64,000 nucleotides of DNA, taken from contig OX411543.1 in the NCBI GenBank assembly GCA_948146395.1, forward strand, positions 31,949,058-32,013,057. The letters run 5' to 3'. Below, piece by piece: positions 22,860 through 32,364 of this stretch. The stretch comes from Fragum whitleyi (Eukaryota > Mollusca > Bivalvia > Cardiida > Cardiidae). Position 1 is the first letter of the stretch. Every line of letters begins with the position of its first letter. The notes beneath the pieces are model-generated. The model was not told the DNA's origin and searched no databases. It saw only the letters and a program-made list of their open reading frames with translations. The position numbers were made by a program, and so were the translations under genes.

Positions 22860-24232
22860 TAGCGCGTGTGATGTCGTTGGGCTTCGATTACGGCCTAACA
22901 ACGCCTGTGCACACTGCTTATAAGCGTCCAGATCTTATATTGTGGAATTTGCTCCCATTCTTCAAGAGGATCCTACCAGAGCTCTTGTATTGATACTGGT
23001 TGCAACGGACGTGATGGAACAGCTGTCAGAAACACGTCCCAAGCACTCTCTGTCATTCGGAACACCACTCGGTCAATCTCACGATCAGCCTCGGATGTAG
23101 AGAGACGGACTACCTTTAAAAACTACGGGAAAATGTTGGAAAAACTCGATGACGTCAGTTAAAATGGCGTTAGCCCTCGAAACTTTGAGTGAAAATATTC
23201 GACGTCGCCAACGCTACTCGTTTAAGTCACTGACGTGAAACCAACGTATCCTGATATAAATATCTTTAGATTCTTAAATAACGGCTGAAAAAATCTTTAT
23301 TTTTGAGAATGATTCGTCATTCTCAAAAATTAAGATTTTTCTGCCGTTATTTACTGTAATAGATATAAATCTACAGTGCTATTTTTTTCTTACACTGTTT
23401 CCGCCTAACAAAATGCTCGATTTTGTTACATACCCATCCGCCTTACATACATCCGAGGTCTGTTACAGTTTACGGAAATGGCCGAGTGATGTTCCGAATG
23501 CATGCTCTGTAGGACTTAGATCCGGGGATCTCGCTGGCCGTTACGTGCGGACGCTTTTGGCTCGCTCGAGATATTGATATGTGATGTTGGCTCTATGTGC
23601 ACGCGCATTGTCATCCATTAGAATAAAATTTTCACCACCTACTCCTGCATACGGTCGAACTTAAACATATAAGATCTCATTTACGTACCTGAGAGCCATC
23701 AATGTGCCGTTTTCAACGTGGAGATCTTTTTCCCCCTGAGCACTAATTCCCGCGCAACCCATGACAGAGCCCCCGCCAAATCGATCATGTTCTGCCACAT
23801 ACACTAGAGTAAAACGCTCATTTGGCATCCTCCAGACCCTCTGACGTCTATCGGTAAGGTCCACACCAAACCTGGACTCGTCTGTAAAAGGGACGGGGCT
23901 CAGTCATTTTCAGTTCACATGACCCAGTGCCCATGCTAAACGCATTTGCAAGTGAAATACGGACTGCAGGCCTTCTTAACCTCAGGCTACCGATTTCTGA
24001 TGGTTTGGGTACTTACTCGCACACCAGTAGCGTTCTGGAAGTCATTACGTAACGTTGTTGCGTTGTCAAATCGATGACGCCATGCCAGAACCACCAAAAA
24101 TCGGTCTTGAACCATGCCTAACATTACCAATAACCAATACCACATTCTGGGAATTAGCAACGTGCATTTGAGAAAACCCAGAGATAAGCATGCCAATGCT
24201 CCTATTCATCACATCTAGACTAAGATGTCGCC
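22860..24232 (-). pseudogene. Tc1-type (DD34E) transposase, decayed and interrupted
   Basis: Minus-strand fragments read as one Tc1/mariner transposase. The N-terminal part (24232-23987, more than one frame) includes MNRSIGMLISGFSQMHVA and VSTQTIRNR, matching the helix-turn-helix region. Then FTDESRFGV (first Asp, near 23880) leads into RQRVWRMPNERF, GGGSVM and GISAQG. After a TAA stop comes GENFILMDDNARAH (second Asp), and after another stop SPDLSPTEH with the catalytic Glu at 23505-23507. There are 34 residues between the second Asp and that Glu, the Tc1 DD34E spacing. The C-terminal part resumes beyond the MITE with AWDVF and EEWEQIPQ, then an HRRC segment. The frame carries several stops and shifts plus a 447-bp insertion, so it is dead. 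Confidence 0.85.
23054..23500. mobile_element. Mutator-like MITE inside the Tc1 transposase
   Basis: 447 bp with termini CATTCGGAACACCACTCGG and CCGAGTGATGTTCCGAATG. The flanks CACTCTCTGT (23044-23053) and CATGCTCTGT (23501-23510) are a 10-bp duplication with two differences. The inner hairpin spans 23277-23351. It sits directly after the codons for the catalytic Glu and the next His of the transposase. Confidence 0.75.
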
Positions 24233-24365
24233 TTGAGGTAGTGGACCCGTAATAGTTCCGCAACATTTCGGCCCACATATCCTTTCACAATGTTATCCGA
24301 GGTTTCCTAATGAAAAGTTCATTACTTCTGAGCTGTTGCAAAACTATTACGGGTCCACTACCTTA
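24233..24365. mobile_element. FB-1 foldback MITE at the transposase N-terminus
   Basis: TTGAGGTAGTGGACCCGTAA on the left faces TTACGGGTCCACTACCTTA on the right. The middle is shortened relative to 20935-21089. It ends the recognisable Tc1 coding region. Confidence 0.7.
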
Positions 24366-25149
24366 CACGGATGTCTGTCATATTTAAATAGAAAATGAAT
24401 GTAAAAGGTGCAATAACTGAGTTTAAAGCTCGAAAAATGTACCAGCGTGCTTGAAGATACAATGTTAAATGAAACACGTTTAAGGGGATATACCATTGTC
24501 ACGAGCTCCTTTTGCATAGTATACAACAAGTCCGAATATTTATCCTTCTTTGTGTAAAAGAAAAAATAGGATCAATAGGTTTTCAGCAAAATATCCTTTA
24601 AAGAAAAAGTGATCCTTAGCAAATTTTGAGTAGTATATATCGTAGGTATTCCATCACAGGCGATTTCAAAGACGTAACTTCTGTTTGTTGGTGCTTATCG
24701 ATATTTACGGTAATAACCCATTCTTGTTTTTCGAAATTTAAGACTGATCCAAAGCGGATGAGATTTCAGAGTACGGTGAAAAGTGGGTGCAATTTAAACA
24801 AACACATCCTCGAAAATCTGGGAAAATTGCCACAAGAAGTATTCTATACTAACAATATTTTCTCAAGTTCATCATTTAAAGGACACAACAACAGCGCCGC
24901 CTACATTCACATACGCTAGGCTATTACACCTTGGTGTAATTGACCCGAATTTGACCTCCGTGGAAAAAATGCTTAAATAACAATTGCCTACATATTTTAT
25001 CAATTAACAATATACAACACAATGTACACATTACGTTCCATGCCGTTTGTTATTCATTCATATGAAAGCACGTGCAAAGACGAGTAGAGATAATTTTCAT
25101 TAATCATGTATATACAGCAGGGGTCAGATACTGGTATTATCCATGATAA
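24366..25149. other. No gene recognised
   Basis: A 97-codon open frame at 24626-24919 on the plus strand has no domain, signal or codon bias I can support. The rest is AT-rich. Confidence 0.5.
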
Positions 25150-25393
25150 ATGCCCTGGCAGGGCGGGGCCTAAGTAACGGTTCATTGCATTTAAGGTTAA
25201 GGTAAATCAGCTTTTATTTTAAGCAACTTACTTCGACAGAGTCGACACAAATATCGAATCATTAAATCGTAAATTGGTAACCAAATCCTCGTAACTTCAG
25301 CTTCATCAAGCTGAAGTTACGAGGCTTTGGTAACCAAACGATGAAATGCGTTCACTCTCTCTAAGCACGTGAATCCTCTAGGTTTATCACAGT
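25150..25393 (-). mobile_element. Foldback element (GCAGGGCGG type), truncated by gap
   Basis: Reverse-complement relative of 13498-13875: CCTGGCAGGGCGGGGCCTAA at the left, then the hairpin CTCGTAACTTCAGCTTC / AAGCTGAAGTTACGAG. It runs into the unknown bases at 25394. Confidence 0.6.
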
Positions 25394-25593
25394 NNNNNNN
25401 NNNNNNNNNNNNNNNNNNNNNNNNNNNNNNNNNNNNNNNNNNNNNNNNNNNNNNNNNNNNNNNNNNNNNNNNNNNNNNNNNNNNNNNNNNNNNNNNNNNN
25501 NNNNNNNNNNNNNNNNNNNNNNNNNNNNNNNNNNNNNNNNNNNNNNNNNNNNNNNNNNNNNNNNNNNNNNNNNNNNNNNNNNNNNNNNNNNNN
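25394..25593. other. Assembly gap (200 N)
   Basis: Exactly 200 unknown bases, followed at once by an AG-dinucleotide run (25594-25610). The round size suggests a placeholder gap rather than a measured one, and the missing sequence probably includes a GA microsatellite. Confidence 0.98.
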
Positions 25594-26029
25594 GAGAGAG
25601 AGAGAGAGAGGGGAACAAAGGATGAAAATAAAAAGAAAGAATGCCTTGAAATTCCTGTGCGTTTCTTAAACATCGGAAAATCCACATATTTCCGAATCTA
25701 AGAACCAGTTTTGTATTTTTTCTATGAAGAATTGTGAAAGAGCAGCTTTAACAATATACAGAATTAGTTTTTATACGGATACTATCAACTTTTTGTGATA
25801 TATTAATTTTATGAAGGGGATTTTAAAACCGGTTGCATATTCAAATTTGTCGCTTAAAAGACGTGGTCGCTCGAGGAAGATTGATTGTATTTAAAAAATG
25901 TACCTTGAGTTTCTCACACCTAAATCCATACTTGTCTCCAGCAGCCGTTTTTCTCGTATAGGATAAACAAATCTGAAAATGGACACGAAAACAGCTATTT
26001 TGAGTGATCTCGATGTTATACTTTTTATA

Positions 26030-26183
26030 GGGATGAGTGTCTTTTTCACTGCGTTTATTGGGGTATAAAGTGCAATTGCTTAGCACATGGCAAATAACGC
26101 CCGTAGGGCGTTATGTTTAAGCCATGTGCTAAAGCAATTGCACTTTATACCCCAATAAACGCAGTGAAAAAGACACTCGTCCC
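26030..26183. repeat. 154-bp near-perfect palindrome (FB-2)
   Basis: The left arm begins GGGATGAGTGTCTTTTTCAC and the right arm ends GTGAAAAAGACACTCGTCCC. The arms are about 65-70 bp with only a few differences, and the centre is CGCCCGTAGGGCG. A diverged partial copy lies at 60905-61150, where similarity continues past the palindrome (CCCTTATAATTGCAATC), so the palindrome is one end or core of a larger repeat. Confidence 0.85.
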
Positions 26184-26801
26184 TTATAATTGCAATCATA
26201 TAGATCGAAGAAACTATTAAAATACTCGGTAAAACATTAAAGCTTCAAGTCTACTTTCTGTGCGTAAAAAATACTCATTCTATTTTTAGATCGTGTAGTG
26301 TTTATCTCACTATCGAAGTGAAATGTCATAAAGTAAAACAAATGATACACAAATAAACGACAACATTAAAATTTGTAGAGGTATTTATGACAAAAAAAAG
26401 CTTGTTTCTGCCATGTTGGTCTGTATTTTTCAACGAAAACGGCGTGGTCGGTCTTAGTTGAGAGGGTTGCTTGGAGGTCTTCGTCGATGATGTTTTCTAA
26501 GGAATCAGAACCGCATGCTTGTTATCGTAAATTCTTTCGAAAATAACTTAATTTATAATAGATTGACTAGAAATGTTGCGTTGATGATCGGGAACTAGGT
26601 TAATTCGAGTTCCTACACCACAGGTCTTGCCGATCGAAGTTCGGGAGTTTCCCGAAAGACCTATTGCATTTTATACAGAAATAAAGTGCAATGGATTTCC
26701 CCACGTGATGCGATTTAAACCAATCAGAATTCTTCATTTTATTGGATTGCAATTATATCAAAATGTTGTGACAAATCAAATTATAAGTTAAAATCTGAAA
26801 T

Positions 26802-27236
26802 GAGCCTGTGCGTGACATTTCCAACAATTTAACATGTGCGCTACGTTGAGACTCCAATAAGTCTGTGCGACCGCACAGTCTGACCAGAGTCTTAACTATG
26901 CGCTCATGTTAAATTGATTCATAGTTTTATAACGATTACAGTAACGCAAATGTTTTTTAAATGGTGGAACATCCAAAACCGGATGTGCGGACGTCCTTAA
27001 AAGAGAACAGTTGACCTTTTATACTATCTGTTTCGTGATTTAAAGTTTTGACGTTCCTGGTTTGATATATTTTTTTTTCGTGAATAAATACTATTTTCTC
27101 AAAAGAGATGGCTACGGACCTAAAATCGCTACTCACAACCCAGAGTTAATTTTGATGCACTGCGTGAGTGTCCAGGCTACTCGACGTCTTTCAATCACGC
27201 ATTCATGAAATTGTTAGAAATGCCATGCACATGCTC
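26802..27236. mobile_element. MITE-2 (GAGCCTGTGCGTGACATT), ends only
   Basis: The left end GAGCCTGTGCGTGACATTTC and the hairpin GTCTGTGCGACCGCACAG match MITE-2. The right end ATTGTTAGAAATGCCATGC..GCTC is at 27203-27236. Both flanks carry AAAT. The middle is replaced by other DNA, including the left member of the direct repeat pair at 26984. Confidence 0.5.
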
Positions 27237-27903
27237 AAATGATATCTAAATAATTCAGTTACTCTACATTACAAAAAATCGTGGTCAAATTGGTTATTTT
27301 AAGCAATCTCTCATTTTACTACGTATATTCCAGCCGATAAACCATTCGATTTTTCAAGTTTCTGTCTAATTTAAATATAGCTTGGTTGGCAATTTTTACA
27401 ATATTTCTAAGAAAATTAAAATCGGTAATTGATAGTCTTACCCTTTATCCTTCTAAGTTTGAATTTTGTGTTAAAAGTCACCAATTTTCAAGATATTTAA
27501 AGTAACTGCTGACACATAAGATAATTGAGTTTCTCAAAATCTAACCATTATTGCTGATATTTGTCTTTGGAATCTTGAAATTAACCCAGACGCAATAAAA
27601 AGGAGTTTGGCGCATGTTCAGTTGACGTGATGAGATAATTAAAGGGCCGACCCTTATCCAACCCGTCTAAATCAGCATTTACCTTAAATATTTCATGAAT
27701 TAATAAGTCGCTTTTCACGGAGAAAGTTACATTTAGCATGCGAAAGAGTGCCAAACCCAATCGCTCTTCTTGTGTGCACGTCAAAAGAGAACAAGCGACC
27801 TTATATACTATCTGTGACGTGATTTAAAGTTTTGACGTTCCTGGTTTGATATATTTTTTTCGTGAATAAATACTATTTTCTCAAAAGATGCCCGGAGGCC
27901 TAA
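26984..27903. mobile_element. Direct-repeat pair resembling LTRs of a small (TRIM-like) retroelement
   Basis: 26984-27123 and 27771-27903 are direct repeats. They share AAAAGAGAAC, ACTATCTG, GTGATTTAAAGTTTTGACG, TTCCTGGTTTGATAT and GTGAATAAATACTATTTTC. Each repeat holds a TATA-like motif (TTTATACT or TTATATACT) about 60 bp before an AATAAA signal, the layout expected of short LTRs. The 650-bp interior has no coding capacity. I cannot identify a primer binding site or polypurine tract, and the TSD is unclear, so a segmental duplication remains possible. Confidence 0.4.
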
Positions 27904-28249
27904 GCTGAATGTTTGGTGTATTGTAGAAAATCGTTAAGAGTTTCAGCTTTTACGAAATGACTCATAAATCGGCTTCCTAAAAGTCGAACCTCGACCAAGA
28001 TCAGACATTATGGCACGTTAGCTTGCGCTTTCTTATACTGAACGCAGCATAAGAGAACACAGAATCAGATGAGAACGGTTAACGCCAGTCTAAGGTACTG
28101 ACATTTCAAAGGAAAAAAAAAACTCTGCTATTTGTGCTCATCGGAATCGTCTCTTCTTTTGAGTACCAAAGACAGATCAAACTTGCAGGTCCTATTTATA
28201 AAATAAAAAAACCGCTAAATAAGTCAGTAGGTCTTTGAAGAATCGTTAC

Positions 28250-28362
28250 CTCATCATTTTGACAGAAGTCCAGTGTTCTACAATCTATTGGGTCGTCAAC
28301 GAGGCCTTGGTCGCCGTTAGCTTGTAGCGCATCACAGCTATAGCATTGGGAAGTCAGCGTAT
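28250..28362 (-). CDS. Candidate exon of a Ly6/uPAR-like (three-finger) protein
   Basis: A 113-bp open exon is bounded by an acceptor (TTTACAATTCAG, at 28363 upward) and a donor (GAG then GTAACG at 28249 downward). It begins with two bases of a split codon and ends on a codon boundary. The product contains SQCYSCDALQANGDQG, then PIDCRTLDFCQNDE, so cysteines run C-x2-C, then C-x5-C. CYxC near the start of the mature domain is typical of Ly6/uPAR three-finger proteins, where the signal-peptide intron is also usually phase 1, as here. No signal-peptide exon or C-terminal CC..D.CN exon was found nearby, so it is an isolated exon of a longer gene or a relic. Confidence 0.4.
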
Positions 28363-29148
28363 CTGAATTGTAAATACAAAAGATTTCGTTGGTACGCGAC
28401 CAAAATATATTAGATACAGCAGCATTTAAGTTTTATAAACCTAAGATATTTTTTGTTGCTAACCGACGCTGTGATTTGTGAAATGAATTCTTTGAAAAGA
28501 AAATGCAATTTCATATCGCTAGAACGTGTTTATTTTTTGTGTTGGTGTAAGGTGTTTTTGATCAAGTAATAAGAATCTTCATTTTTCAACCAAAAAAGGT
28601 AGTGTTCAGCTATATTATGCATAAAAACGAAGCTCTTGATGAGCACAAATAGTTAGATAACATAGAGTAATCCATATCGGAATGGCAAAACATTGTGGAA
28701 AAGGGGGGTTTTATTCAAAGATGGCAAGTGTTCGACGATGGGTAAACTTACCCCATATTTTAGTCTACAATACTAAGCAGGTACGACTACAGGCCTATGA
28801 ATATAACTCGGATTCAAATCTCGTTTTGAAAACAATTTATAAAAGTTTATAAGTTTTCAAACAAAGGCTTTTTTAGTACCTAGTAAGTACTTTAGTCTAC
28901 ATTCTGTCAAAATTCGGGAAATAGTTATCAAGGCGTAATGAAGTTGCTGGTTTGGAACAAAATGGCCCTTTTCTACTATGTAAAATATACTTGTATGAGA
29001 TCGGGTCTGCCTGTGCCAATTAAGAGCTTTATATGAATATATTTTTAGCAAAGGAAAATGGATCATTTTTAGCGAAGGGGAATGTTTCAATCACTCTTTA
29101 CAAGAACCTTAATGGTGAAAGTGTACACGAGTGATTCTCGCTTTCTTT

Positions 29149-29562
29149 AAATAATAATAATAATAACGACTTTATTTAAAGAGGCTACATATTTGGTTTC
29201 CCAATCTTCCATATGGGCCTCAAAATATCACATTTACAGAGATTACACAGATATTTACACAATGTTATACACAAATCAAAATTTGTTAACCCATTTCAAA
29301 AAAAAATCCATCTTTATGATGTCCCTGAAGTAAAAAGCTTTCCAAAACATTGAGGAATTTGAAGAAATTGCTTGGTATTAGCAGTTCATTCATTGTCCAA
29401 AATGTTTTCTTTCCATGGAGACAAAGATTTATAAAGTTTCATTAAATTTAATTTGTCATAAGCAGCATCCTTTGATCTAGACCATTCTAAATTTTGTGTT
29501 GTCTTGCATAGGGTTAATGGAATTACACAATGATATATCGATTATAAGGGCTTAGATTATAA
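29149..29562 (-). mobile_element. Retroelement with AATAAAGTCG(TTA)n tail
   Basis: On the minus strand it ends GCCTCTTTAAATAAAGTCG followed by (TTA)n, typical of a non-LTR retrotransposon or SINE 3' end. A 90%-like copy at 54743-55180 starts and stops at the same places. It contains no long reading frame. Confidence 0.55.
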
Positions 29563-29660
29563 CAAGAGGCCCAACAGGGCCTGTATCGCTCCAAAGAGTC
29601 GCTTAAAGGTCTGCTAAGACCGAGGTTCGACGCTTTGGATAATTTTTAAAATAGTGTAAG
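29562..29660 (+). mobile_element. AACAAGAG modular element, 5' piece
   Basis: AACAAGAGGCCCAACAGGGCC: the standard head followed by a short hairpin (GGCCC-AACA-GGGCC), then TCGCTTAAAGGTCTGC. The rest is absent or diverged. Confidence 0.5.
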
Positions 29661-30364
29661 TTTGTTTTTTTTTGTTTTGCTTTTTTTTTCAATTTTTATT
29701 ATCACTATTTTCTAGATATTCTTTTTTTCACTAAGAAAAGATTTATACCAAATTATTATTGAGATTGTCATTATTTGAATTTCCACGATTAAAATCTTAG
29801 CGTCTTAAAACTGTCCAATATACACAACAAATATGTACGTTAAATTTGTAGCTAAATGAAATTCGATTTGTCGGTCATTTTGATACCTTTTCCAAAAAAA
29901 AAGATTATACAGAAATTTCGTCTTTATATATAATATTCCGTCAAAATTTCATTTAGATCGAGCATTGAATGAAAAAGGTTATTAGATTTTTAATTACGTC
30001 TTAAAAAATGTCTCGTAGAGATTATTTTTCGATGTCGCGACTTTCTTGACGTTGTGGAAAAAACGTTTTACGAAAACATATACATATTGTCGAATTGGAT
30101 ATTTCAAAATGTAATCGATCAAAAATAACATACTATTAAACCAAATGGTAGTTTAATAATCTACATTAAATTTAAAAATCCTGCCCAGAATATAATTAGT
30201 ATGTGAAATTTTCTCCCAAGAAAAATCTAAAATGTCTTCAAAAAACAGTTGATTGGATCAGGAGAATGGATTTTGATTTAAACTCAAAACACGACAAACA
30301 TGTATTAACACAAATGATTATATATTCGTTAGAAAATATCTTCTTTTGAATGTTGATATTTTAC
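29661..30364. other. No gene recognised
   Basis: Very AT-rich with T-runs and A-runs. Nothing is supported on either strand. Confidence 0.5.
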
Positions 30365-30610
30365 CTCACCAAAAAAGTCATACGCCCGTCTAAAAACGGG
30401 ACGTATAGTGGGATCACCCGTGGTGACCGGCGAGCGGGCAGACGGCGTCAACTTATTTGTCCGGAGCTGTCATCTCGAGTCCGACTGACTTGAAACTTGG
30501 CTGTAATGTGCCTCTCATGAATACAGAGTGCAATGCACGGAAACCATAACTAGCTAGTTTTATATTTTAGTTATTTCCCTTTGTAGTTTTTAATCCTGCA
30601 GTGTAATGAA
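30365..30610. repeat. Dispersed repeat (CCGTCTAAAAACGGGACG head)
   Basis: Contains a small hairpin CCCGTCTAAAAACGGG, then GGATCACCCGTGGTGACCGG, TTTGTCCGGAGCTGTCATC and GAATACAGAGTGCAATGCA. The second half is related to 6090-6310. It is GC-richer than its surroundings. Confidence 0.4.
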
Positions 30611-31335
30611 CGTATCTTGTGACAGTTTGCATCCTTATTCTTTTTTGTTCACGGACAGAAGGTCAGTAAAACCTTTATAATCCCATTCGATCTCATTAGA
30701 TCTAACAGAATGTGAAGCAATTGTCTACTTGACTATTATTGTGCAGTAATTTACTATTGCATCCCAAGTTTACTTTGCAATAAACGCGCAATGTTGATGC
30801 CGAAAGAAGGATTAGAGATCATCTAAAATCGAGTCCGCTTATTCAACGTTGTTTTGTAACGGCGTATATCACCATTATTTGACCTTACGTTTTAACGTAA
30901 GTATAGTAATTTTGGGTCTTTGTGGGGTAATTCGGCTTCTGGTGGTTCTTCAATCGAAAGCACATTGCTTTTCCCGTAAGCAAGTTTCCATATAGGAATA
31001 CCTATATAAAGAATGCTGTAACTGGCTTAGACTTGAAATTTTACAAATATATGTTTATCGATATGACTACAATCGGCTGACACAGACAATATTATTTTTC
31101 CTCATGTATCATCACCAATAATGAGAAATATAATAACAGACGTGCGTTCTCATACACTGGTTCCCATGGATATGTTTTTAATAAGTTTGTCAGCGTTATA
31201 GAGAAATGACAGACTGTCGACCTTTTCAACTCTATTTATGAAGTCTATTCTATAATAAGAGTAGTGACCAACGACATTTACCTAAAAACGTGACTGATGA
31301 ATACAGATTGTCAAAAGGATCTATTTTTAGACATC

Positions 31336-31553
31336 TGGGTCCCTTTTTACTAAATATCTTACGAAAAAATGAATCGTTAGTCAGAATCGAAAATCGTACC
31401 CGATGTATTCAGTCTTTGTTAGATTCTGCGTTGCAATATCTCATTGGAAGATGATTCCAGTAAGATGATGCGTCACAGAATCAATATTTAGATTCTTCTT
31501 TGATTTTTGACTTACGCAAAAAAAGATCGTAAAATGTTTACTAAACAGGCTCC
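31336..31553. mobile_element. MITE-5 copy
   Basis: GGTCCCTTTTTACTAAATAT at the left and GTTTACTAAACAGGC at the right are inverted. TTGCAATATCTCATTGGAAG marks the middle. Confidence 0.6.
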
Positions 31554-31792
31554 TGTTTATGATATCTAAATTAGATTTAGGAGTAAAGAGAAAAATAACA
31601 TCGGGGAGAAACTCCATGGGTTGAGTACGGTATCAACAAGATCCCAAGGACTAAAAATTAAATTGTAAGGGTCGTATTTTTTCGAAGAGTCCCTTCTTCA
31701 AAAGTAACTAATTCTTTTAGAACAGTCTTCAATTCTTTTCTGATGTTGAATCCGCGACGGTCCATGGGACTGACATCAGATGGCTTTGGGAG

Positions 31793-32042
31793 ACCAGTGG
31801 TCTGTTTTACTTCACATATTACGATTATTTTTTACATTATTCAAAACTTAAAGATGCTGCTACAGTAGTAACTAAATATTGAATTCTGTCACGCATTATC
31901 TTATTGGAATCGTCTTCTAGAGACGATTCCAATGAGATATTGCAAGGCAGAATGTAGCAATGAAATAAAACACCAGGGACGATTTGTGATTTTGACTTAC
32001 GATTATTTTTTTCGTAAGAAGTCAAGTAAAACGGGACCCTGG
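31793..32042. mobile_element. MITE-5 copy with intact centre hairpin
   Basis: The centre ATTGGAATCGTCTTCTAGAG / ACGATTCCAAT is a perfect hairpin (about 31910-31942). The outer TACGATTATTTTTT segments pair across it. It ends AAAACGGGACCCTGG directly before the candidate exon at 32064. Confidence 0.65.
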
Positions 32043-32063
32043 CTACTTGTTTGTAGTTCTCAG

Positions 32064-32195
32064 ATTCGCATTACCAATGAGAACAAAAGATCCAACATAC
32101 AGGATAACTCAAGCTACGTTAACGTAGCCTCAATCCGCAAAGCTGATGGAGAGCCTCCTCATCAGATTAGCGGAGAAAGGGCAACGTTACAGTAG
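32064..32195 (+). CDS. Candidate 3'-terminal exon with tyrosine motif YVNV
   Basis: After TTGTTTGTAGTTCTCAG, a plausible acceptor, 44 codons stay open to TAG at 32193-32195. A polyadenylation signal AATAAA lies at 32295-32300, about 100 bp downstream. The product is hydrophilic: ITNENKRSNIQDNSSYVNVA, then SIRKADGEPPHQISGERATLQ cut at the stop. YVNV has the Y-x-N-x form that binds Grb2-type SH2 domains once phosphorylated, so a cytoplasmic receptor tail is an inference. No transmembrane exon is identified upstream. A possible preceding exon at about 31581-31627 would join in phase but is weak. The frame may be chance. Confidence 0.3.
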   Translation: MRITNENKRSNIQDNSSYVNVASIRKADGEPPHQISGERATLQ

Positions 32196-32364
32196 CACGA
32201 TCACGATGAATTACACCGTTTTCCCGTAAGTACCTTTGCGCGATTGTCTTTGGCATAAAGCAGATTTTAAAGCCAGCCCATGACTTATTCGTAAAATAAA
32301 GATGGTTCTTTTAAAGACTACACTAATTGATCTTTTTAGCCAATACTAATTGTTTAAAAAAGCA

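Noticed and set aside
24626..24919. 97-codon frame
   Set aside because: No domain, no splice context and no second copy.
25317..25701. Open frames spanning the unknown bases
   Set aside because: They exist only because N codons are not stops.
26440..26530. Possible minus-strand exon with an acidic SLENIIDEDLQATL stretch
   Set aside because: The acceptor lacks a pyrimidine tract and the plus strand resembles GTGGTCG-type repeats seen at 25865 and 53412.
27581..27784. 67-codon frame between the LTR-like repeats
   Set aside because: No gag, protease or other retroelement motif; codon use like the surroundings.
30880..30990. Hydrophobic exon followed by GTAAGC
   Set aside because: Two frames are equally open and no acceptor with a pyrimidine tract is present.
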